In this document: positions 7,370 through 12,197 of the stretch, piece after piece | Layout: each line of letters begins with the position of its first letter | Position numbering within the stretch: the first letter of the stretch is position 1 | From: Cyclospora cayetanensis | Lineage: Eukaryota > Apicomplexa > Conoidasida > Eucoccidiorida > Eimeriidae | Direction of reading: 5' to 3' | NCBI RefSeq assembly: GCF_002999335.1 | Contig: NW_020312327.1 | Location: forward strand, 1 to 12,197 | Length of the DNA: 12,197 bases | Notes under the pieces: model-generated | The model's input: only the letters and a program-made list of their open reading frames with translations | Database searches by the model: none | Told to the model about the DNA's origin: nothing | Translations under genes and position numbers: made by a program

Positions 7370-8944
7370 ATGATCCATAAACGCTCCTGTTTGAAACTTG
7401 CCGTGTTGCTCTCAACAGTATTCATACCAATGGCCCTTGTCACTGGCGACGGAGGCGAAAGGAGAGAAGACCAGAAGGGAATCAACGCACCCACATCCCA
7501 CCAGGATGTCTTAAACGCGAATGAAGTTACTGTGGGGGGTGATTTCGCCCGCCTGTCGCGTCGCCACCAAGCTGCAGTCTCAGATGTCGGTCACCCCCAC
7601 TATGCGTATTTCATAATGACAGCATCCATCATAGTCTTAGGTTTCATTATTTTACTCTGCTCCCGATGGATAAGGGTGCACGATGCTCGCCGTGTACAAT
7701 TAGGAGGTCGTGGAAGGCTCGAGCCTGAACTTGCGGAGATAGAAAGGTCGGAAGGCTGTGGCTACATTGACGCAGACAGGGCTGACGAAGAAATACAAGG
7801 CGTTCAGACTACGCAACGAACGATTTCCTCCACCACCAGGCCGGATAAAAGCACCGAAGGAGCAAAGTTGAAGACGAACTCGAATATGGGGGCAGAGATA
7901 CACCGACGTTCTCATGGACCAGGGGACACAGAAGCAGGAGCCGCAAGTGCAAGCTTGACTTCAAGCACAGGCAGCCAGGCAAGCCTCTATCACAGTGGAA
8001 TCGACGAGGAGCCAGACTGCAAAGTCTTCACTCTGCAAAGACGCGGCGGGAGTTTGCTGAATTCCCCATGGGATAGCAGCACATACTACCGGCAGCTAAA
8101 CAGACTGTCTCTTTCCATGCTGGACTTGAAGGGACTGACTTTGGAGGAAATTAAATACCTAGCTCAGGCAAGACGCATCTTAAGAGGCTACCTGAACCAA
8201 CGTGTTTATCTAGCAAACATCATATGCAAAAATATAGAACAGCGGGAATCACTGGTGAAGGAATTAGCAAGGGGAGAGACTAGGAGCGAACTTTTAGCGG
8301 TATTTCGTCCAAAAAAAACAAAACCAGTGGATTCACTCCAAGACTTAGACCTACGGATCACACAGGCTAGGAGTAAACTGGAAGAAGTTCATCGCAACCT
8401 TCAAAGAACGGCACCCGGTGCCTACCAGAGGGTCCTTGCCATGCGTTTGATTGCTAAAAAAATAGATTTAGGAACTCCGATTTCCGAAAAAGCCGCAACA
8501 GCCCTAAGCATCTCGCGTACTACTTTACGTGGCCTGTCTCAACGCACAAGGGTTATTCAGAATAGTGAAAGACGAATAATTTTGCAGTTGGCGGTCGTGT
8601 TGCTCGCAAGGCTGAAAAGCGTGAATGGGAAGCTCTCTCATCTGCTTGGTGAGATTGATTTTCAGGATTTCGAAGCACAGGCGCTCAAAGATGGAGTCAA
8701 GCAGGCTGAGGCTCTGTGTAGGAAAGCTGGCAGATTTATTCTGCCTTTACGTAATTCCCGGCTCCCTCTACGGCCTCCTAATCTTCTACGGCATATTGAG
8801 ACAGCAATTCATTGCCTACAGTTGACAATAACACAGTCTTGCAGGTACCTCACGGATGTGGGGGGCGGTGAAGGTGGCGTATCTTGCTCCAATCTTGGCA
8901 CAACCGCTGCAGGCTCTGTTCCGGCTGAGCATAATGAACGGTAA
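7370..8944 (+). CDS. Hypothetical secreted/single-pass membrane protein, copy 2 (524 aa)
   Basis: This encodes the same 524 residues as the gene at 2137-3711, with no silent change seen, so the duplication is very young or recently homogenised. The start is again the first ATG of the frame, which remains open upstream to a GTG at 7310. Features are as in copy 1: signal peptide 1-26, transmembrane helix about 78-98 followed by SRWIRVHDARR, acidic and Ser/Thr-rich linkers, and a basic helical region 240-492. No enzyme motif, cysteine-rich surface-antigen pattern or kinase motif is visible, so I assign no function. Both copies look intact, and about 1 kb of upstream DNA is shared, so both may be expressed and dosage would double. 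Whether reads support two copies is the main uncertainty. Confidence 0.78.
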   Translation: MIHKRSCLKLAVLLSTVFIPMALVTGDGGERREDQKGINAPTSHQDVLNANEVTVGGDFARLSRRHQAAVSDVGHPHYAYFIMTASIIVLGFIILLCSRWIRVHDARRVQLGGRGRLEPELAEIERSEGCGYIDADRADEEIQGVQTTQRTISSTTRPDKSTEGAKLKTNSNMGAEIHRRSHGPGDTEAGAASASLTSSTGSQASLYHSGIDEEPDCKVFTLQRRGGSLLNSPWDSSTYYRQLNRLSLSMLDLKGLTLEEIKYLAQARRILRGYLNQRVYLANIICKNIEQRESLVKELARGETRSELLAVFRPKKTKPVDSLQDLDLRITQARSKLEEVHRNLQRTAPGAYQRVLAMRLIAKKIDLGTPISEKAATALSISRTTLRGLSQRTRVIQNSERRIILQLAVVLLARLKSVNGKLSHLLGEIDFQDFEAQALKDGVKQAEALCRKAGRFILPLRNSRLPLRPPNLLRHIETAIHCLQLTITQSCRYLTDVGGGEGGVSCSNLGTTAAGSVPAEHNER

Positions 8945-9085
8945 GGAAGGTGGCAGTGCTCACGAATAATAGATGCTCTGAATGCAAAAGGTACAAAGGC
9001 GCTAACTGTGAGGTCGTTTCTTGTTTGTTTCTACTTGACTTGCATGGCATCCATCACTGCTAGTTTTATTTTCCCTGCATTTCAG
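8941..9085 (+). other. Candidate 145-bp intron at the gene's 3' end, copy 2
   Basis: Same arrangement as in copy 1: donor GTAAGG overlapping the TAA stop, and a pyrimidine-rich acceptor ending in CAG at 9085. Splicing would replace the final stop with a short tail ending at a TGA at 9099-9101. Not demonstrated. Confidence 0.4.
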
Positions 9086-9101
9086 TGCCTCTCATAAATG
9101 A

Positions 9102-9887
9102 AAACGCCTTGATCTGAGGAGCGGGCACTACGTGTGGTAGCCTTGTAGCAATTATTCACAGCACTCTGTATCGTAGCCTGCTTTGCAGTGCAGCAAACCA
9201 GGGTCCCTCCGAAGTTTGAGGGCAGAATTACTACGCCAGCTATTCAATTCCACACTCTGTGCATTGCAAAAGGACTCGCCATCTGCACTTACCGTTGCAG
9301 CCAATCACAGCTCCACTAGCGCGTACAGCTGCGGTGATCTTCATAGGGTGTGGCGTTGCATGGTGTACTGCTGGGCGCTAACCTCCCTCCAGATGCAGCG
9401 GCCGAGCACTAAGCTGCTGAGAAATAACATGTACCCGAATTTTCACTGTGTATTCCCCCTTGTGTATTAATCCTCCAGCTCGTTTTGCCTCCCTCTCTGA
9501 AACCGGGCATGACCTAGCTGTGCATTCTATTCTCACCCTGCCCCAGACGCTCATTGGGTAAGTCTAAACTTTTGTATGGAACGTTGCGGAAACGTTTACT
9601 CTATGGAGAAGTGGAGCGCTGGCTCGGTCACAGGCTTTATTCCGGAGGATCTAGATTTTGCTCTTGGAAACTGTAAACCATGAATTTCACATGCCACCCC
9701 AAGGATGGTGACATACAAGCGTGGATAGAGGAATTTTCTTTTAAAACCGAAGTGTATTTCAGGAGACGGCGTCTTTTGCGTTGGGTGGGTGGGGGTTTGC
9801 ACTTTTCTAGAGGCGCTGCACCTTATGGCAGATGGGGTGCTACCCTAAGGTCTTTTCTACTGCACTAGTTATACATGACTGGGAATT
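9102..9887. other. 3' flank of the gene, no recognisable gene, copy 2
   Basis: Identical to 3869-4654. No supported gene; the same isolated donor-like GTAAGT occurs at 9558. Confidence 0.35.
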
Positions 9888-10201
9888 GTAAAGGATTGAA
9901 TAATTGGCTTGCCTGTACAAATATCTTGTTAGTTGCCGAGTAGTGCTAACTCGATATTAGAAGACGCTATGTAGTATACATCTGCGCCAAATGTTGTGTA
10001 CCACTAGTTTTGACTGGTCGGTCTGCTTGGAGGATTTAGCTACGCGCACCCTAGCATATCGTCTCCCCTCACGCCTGAACTCTGGGGAGCACTTGCGAGG
10101 AAAAGCGAAAGCTCTTTAAGAGCACTTCACAACTTGCATTGAAGTTGTATTGAGTCTGGATGCAAGTATTACTCTACGGAGATCATAGTTGCAGCGTTAC
10201 A
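9888..10201 (-). repeat. Repeat B, copy inside unit 2
   Basis: Identical to 4655-4968 because it was carried along with the unit. The minus strand again reads RQANYSILY at 9888-9914. Confidence 0.6.
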
Positions 10202-10344
10202 GTTGGTAGCACGCCATATTTTGATGCAGCTGTTCCCCGCTTGGCCACTGGCTGCGAATGTAGTGCGATATCAGTTTTCCCTACAACGATTCTCTGAGAT
10301 TGATGAAGGTGGCTGATTTTTCGCCAATCTTGTTTTCTTTGCAG

Positions 10345-10505
10345 CAGTTTGGAGATCACGCTGTGTGGAAATGGACGCTGACGCTGGCACAGCGCCTATG
10401 AGGGGGGGCAGAGTCTGGCCTGCAAGCCGATGTAAAAGCAGTAGCTTCACACCTGGTGAAAAGGCATTGCTTGGTAGGCGAGTTAACGTGAATGGATACG
10501 ACGAT
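10345..10505 (+). other. Exon-like segment with a 52-codon ORF, copy 2
   Basis: Identical to 5112-5272, with the acceptor ending at 10344, ATG at 10371, donor GTGAGT at 10506 and read-through stop at 10527-10529. The downstream sequence differs from copy 1 after 10698, so any gene using a further exon there would be different in the two copies. Confidence 0.3.
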
Positions 10506-10698
10506 GTGAGTATAGCCGGAAAAGTGTAACAATAGTAAGGATGGGTAAGTAGTTGGAGATTTTATGAGCCGGTTGAAGCTGTACCTAGCTTTTTACCTTT
10601 AAGATCGCAAAAACGCGGCTCTTGCGATATGTGTATTGGATGAAAACAGTGCTTAGCACTTGAATGGTGACTCCATATATGCAGAAGGTGTCGTCTGC

Positions 10699-11531
10699 AT
10701 GCAGGGATTACTCCAGTTCAAGCTTTCGTACAAGCCATGGCTCATCGGCTTCTATTGAGATCAACGTAGCAGCAAGTGCGCGGAGCTCTGAGAAAGCTGA
10801 AGCACGAAAAGCTATGATTAGTTCGGCGGATCGATCAGTGTGAAACTTCAATTAGTAAAAGCCTCAACGAAAACACAAAGGCTGCTTTGTCAGTTGATGA
10901 TCTCAAGTCTACACGAACTTTCATATAGTGTGGTAGCGGAATCAGCAGCAGCTCAACGACCAAACAGCCAATGGGTGGGGCTTCCACAAGTGTACCTGAG
11001 GATTCAGGAGCCAACTAGCACAGCCCGTGGTGTTTGGCTGAAAGGAAGGGCCAAGCTGGGATCTTAAATCTGTAGGTGTCGAGACTGTCAACCGGCCCTA
11101 GCGTAGAGGCTAGGGGGGATGGGCAAAGAAAGCCGGGGTATGCACGCTCCTAAAGGGCCCCAGACAGCGTCACTGCAGCACACCTGCTCGCATTATAGAA
11201 ACTGGGCCAGCACAAGTCGGACCTGCATGCGAACACAAACCGCCTTAGAACTTGAGCAACGGGACTGAGTCCAGTGGAAGCAGTCTGCTTAATGAGCAAA
11301 CAAGGTTCATCAAGGAAACATTAAGCCCCCCTGCAGGCATTGAAACAGTGAACGGGACTACAGAGGATCAACTTGCAGCTAGAAACCAACTCCTGATCAG
11401 TCCTGCGGTAGTACAACCACACCGCAATGATCTACTATGCTCAACGAGGTAGAGTTGGTACCTCGCTGAGCTCAGCCAGAGTCATTATGCACGAAGCCCA
11501 GCGGGGTAGTGATGAGTGACGAATCAACGCA
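10699..11531. other. 833-bp segment absent beside copy 1; no gene recognised
   Basis: Beside copy 1 only ten bases separate the unit from relic C; here 833 bp intervene. The heptamer GCATGCA occurs at both ends (10697-10703 and 11529-11535), which could be a 7-bp target-site duplication of an insertion. A 75-codon frame (10840-11067, GTG start) and a 66-codon frame (11252-11452, TTG start) show no motif I know. The segment lies upstream of, and on the same strand as, the pol relic, so it could be decayed gag or protease sequence. No zinc knuckle or protease D-S/T-G motif was found, so this stays open. Confidence 0.4.
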
Positions 11532-11960
11532 TGCATCCCATCTTATTGAGTAAACAGCTGGTTTTTGTGGGCGAGCTGATTGAACTGTAGGCAGAGAAAC
11601 TGTGGAATAGGGCAAGTCTCAAAAAAACACTCAGCTCATGCTAAGTAAATACGAGCTGCGAGCAGGCTGGCCATCTGCACGTCGTCCAGTGTACCGAATT
11701 AGGCTAATTACCGGGTCTGCCCTCAGCTATGTCTCGCAGTGCCAGGAGCCTTCTTAGCATTTAGAGGAGAATGAGCAGCAGGTGGATAATTTGTTGGAAA
11801 AGAGAAAGTGCAGGAATTAGGTAGCGCCCCTGGGCATAGCCCAGTGTTGCCACCGGGAAAATTGGAAGACACTGCATGGGCAACAGCTTTGAGTACCTGA
11901 ACAGGATCACTATGAAACAACTGTTTGGTGCCTCATATTGGCGGTTTGCCTGAAGAACCA
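11532..11960 (+). pseudogene. Ty3/gypsy pol relic, protease-RT junction (repeat C, copy 2)
   Basis: This aligns along its whole length with 5476-5903, with about two dozen substitutions and a one-base indel (roughly 5% divergence by eye). One frame reads YELRAGWPSARRPVYRIRL then ITGS, HLEEN, VDNLLEKRKC and VAPLG, and a second frame gives LNRITMK at 11897-11917. The two in-frame TAG codons (11755-11757 and 11818-11820) sit at the same places as in copy 1, so they predate the duplication. The following 40 bases lead into an RT thumb fragment. The roughly 110 residues with the catalytic YxDD that should lie between are missing, so the relic has an internal deletion. Confidence 0.72.
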
Positions 11961-11978
11961 CTAGTATCGACAGCCTAA

Positions 11979-12197
11979 TTTAACATTTCTCTCCACAGTG
12001 CCTTTTCAAAAATCACCACTCACCTTGACGACAGGCACAAAACTGTGATCCACAATGGCAGTTACAAAGATGGTGCACAGCTTTATGGGCTTGCATTTTA
12101 TTGCCGAACTTTCATTCCTCGCTTTGCTCGCAACGCACAAGCTTTGACTGACCTAACGCAGAAGCCCAGTCTCTGGCCTGGACACAAGAGGCTGACG
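11979..12197 (+). pseudogene. Ty3/gypsy RT thumb/connection fragment, cut by window end
   Basis: A stop-free frame of 73 codons runs to the window edge with no ATG start. From 12084 it reads G-L-A-F-Y-C-R-T-F-I-P-R-F-A-R-N-A, then ALTDLTQK, the classic G-L-x-x-Y-Y-R-x-F-I-P-x-F-A and P-L-T-x-L-T-K block after the RT palm in Ty3/gypsy elements. Just before it, a neighbouring frame gives KMVHSFMG, a better match to the expected K-x-V-x-S-F-L-G than the open frame does, so a pair of compensating frameshifts is likely. TGCCTTTTC at 11999-12007 may be the K-C-x-F of the RT core. A pyrimidine-rich AG at 11986-11998 resembles a splice acceptor but is probably incidental. RNase H and integrase would lie beyond the window. 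Confidence 0.72.

Larger units (their letters stand above)
6324..10698 (+). repeat. 4,375-bp direct repeat, copy 2 (gene-bearing unit)
   Basis: This is the second copy of 1091-5465, in the same orientation, with one observed base difference (T at 10592). It contains a second complete membrane-protein gene, its 5' region, a B repeat and the exon-like segment. Its right edge falls one base before the first of two GCATGCA heptamers would diverge from copy 1. The sequence beyond it is not that which follows copy 1 until relic C resumes at 11532. Confidence 0.97.

Noticed and set aside
6324..10698. Second unit as a pure assembly duplicate
   Set aside because: Not fully excluded, but the flanks of the two units differ, one base differs inside, and older duplicated sequence on both sides supports a real tandem arrangement.
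1..12197. Long terminal repeats of an intact retrotransposon
   Set aside because: No TG...CA-bounded direct repeat flanks a pol region; the 4.4-kb repeats contain a host-like gene and are far too long and differently placed to be LTRs.
1..12197. tRNA, rRNA, CRISPR array or bacterial operon signals
   Set aside because: No cloverleaf, rRNA-like or regularly spaced repeat pattern was seen, and the gene layout is not prokaryotic.

Overview
The window looks like eukaryotic nuclear DNA. It has no bacterial-style gene packing, long stretches without genes, splice-like donor and acceptor signals, and decayed Ty3/gypsy (Metaviridae-type LTR retrotransposon) pol fragments. My best guess is an apicomplexan, probably a coccidian of the Eimeria/Cyclospora type. 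The reasons are a base composition near 50% GC, chromovirus-like relics of the kind known in Eimeria, a TGCATGCA element upstream of the gene, and a lineage-specific secreted/membrane protein. This is inference with moderate-to-low confidence; no marker gene settles it.

Layout. Positions 61-270 (+) hold a relic of a Ty3/gypsy integrase zinc-binding region. Positions 271-1090 hold no recognisable gene, only a short copy of a dispersed repeat called B here. Positions 1091-5465 and 6324-10698 are two direct copies of one 4,375-bp unit, offset by 5,233 bp. I found one difference between them (C at 5359, T at 10592). Each unit carries one convincing gene: a 524-codon ORF for a predicted signal-peptide-bearing, single-pass membrane protein with a large basic helical C-terminal part and no family I recognise. 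Each unit also carries a B repeat and an exon-like 161-bp segment. After copy 1 comes a Ty3/gypsy protease-RT junction relic (5476-5903, repeat C) and then a second full-length B repeat (5956-6270). After copy 2 come 833 bp without recognisable content, then a second, about 5% diverged, copy of the same relic (11532-11960), and finally an RT thumb/connection fragment that runs off the window (11979-12197).

Interpretation. The order B - unit - C occurs twice, but the three parts have very different divergence: B is strongly diverged, C about 5%, and the gene-bearing unit essentially identical. This suggests an old tandem duplication whose central, gene-bearing part was recently homogenised by gene conversion or re-duplicated by unequal exchange inside a retroelement graveyard. 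The two relic C copies share the same in-frame stop codons, so the element was already dead before that older duplication. No RNA genes, CRISPR arrays or intact mobile elements were seen.
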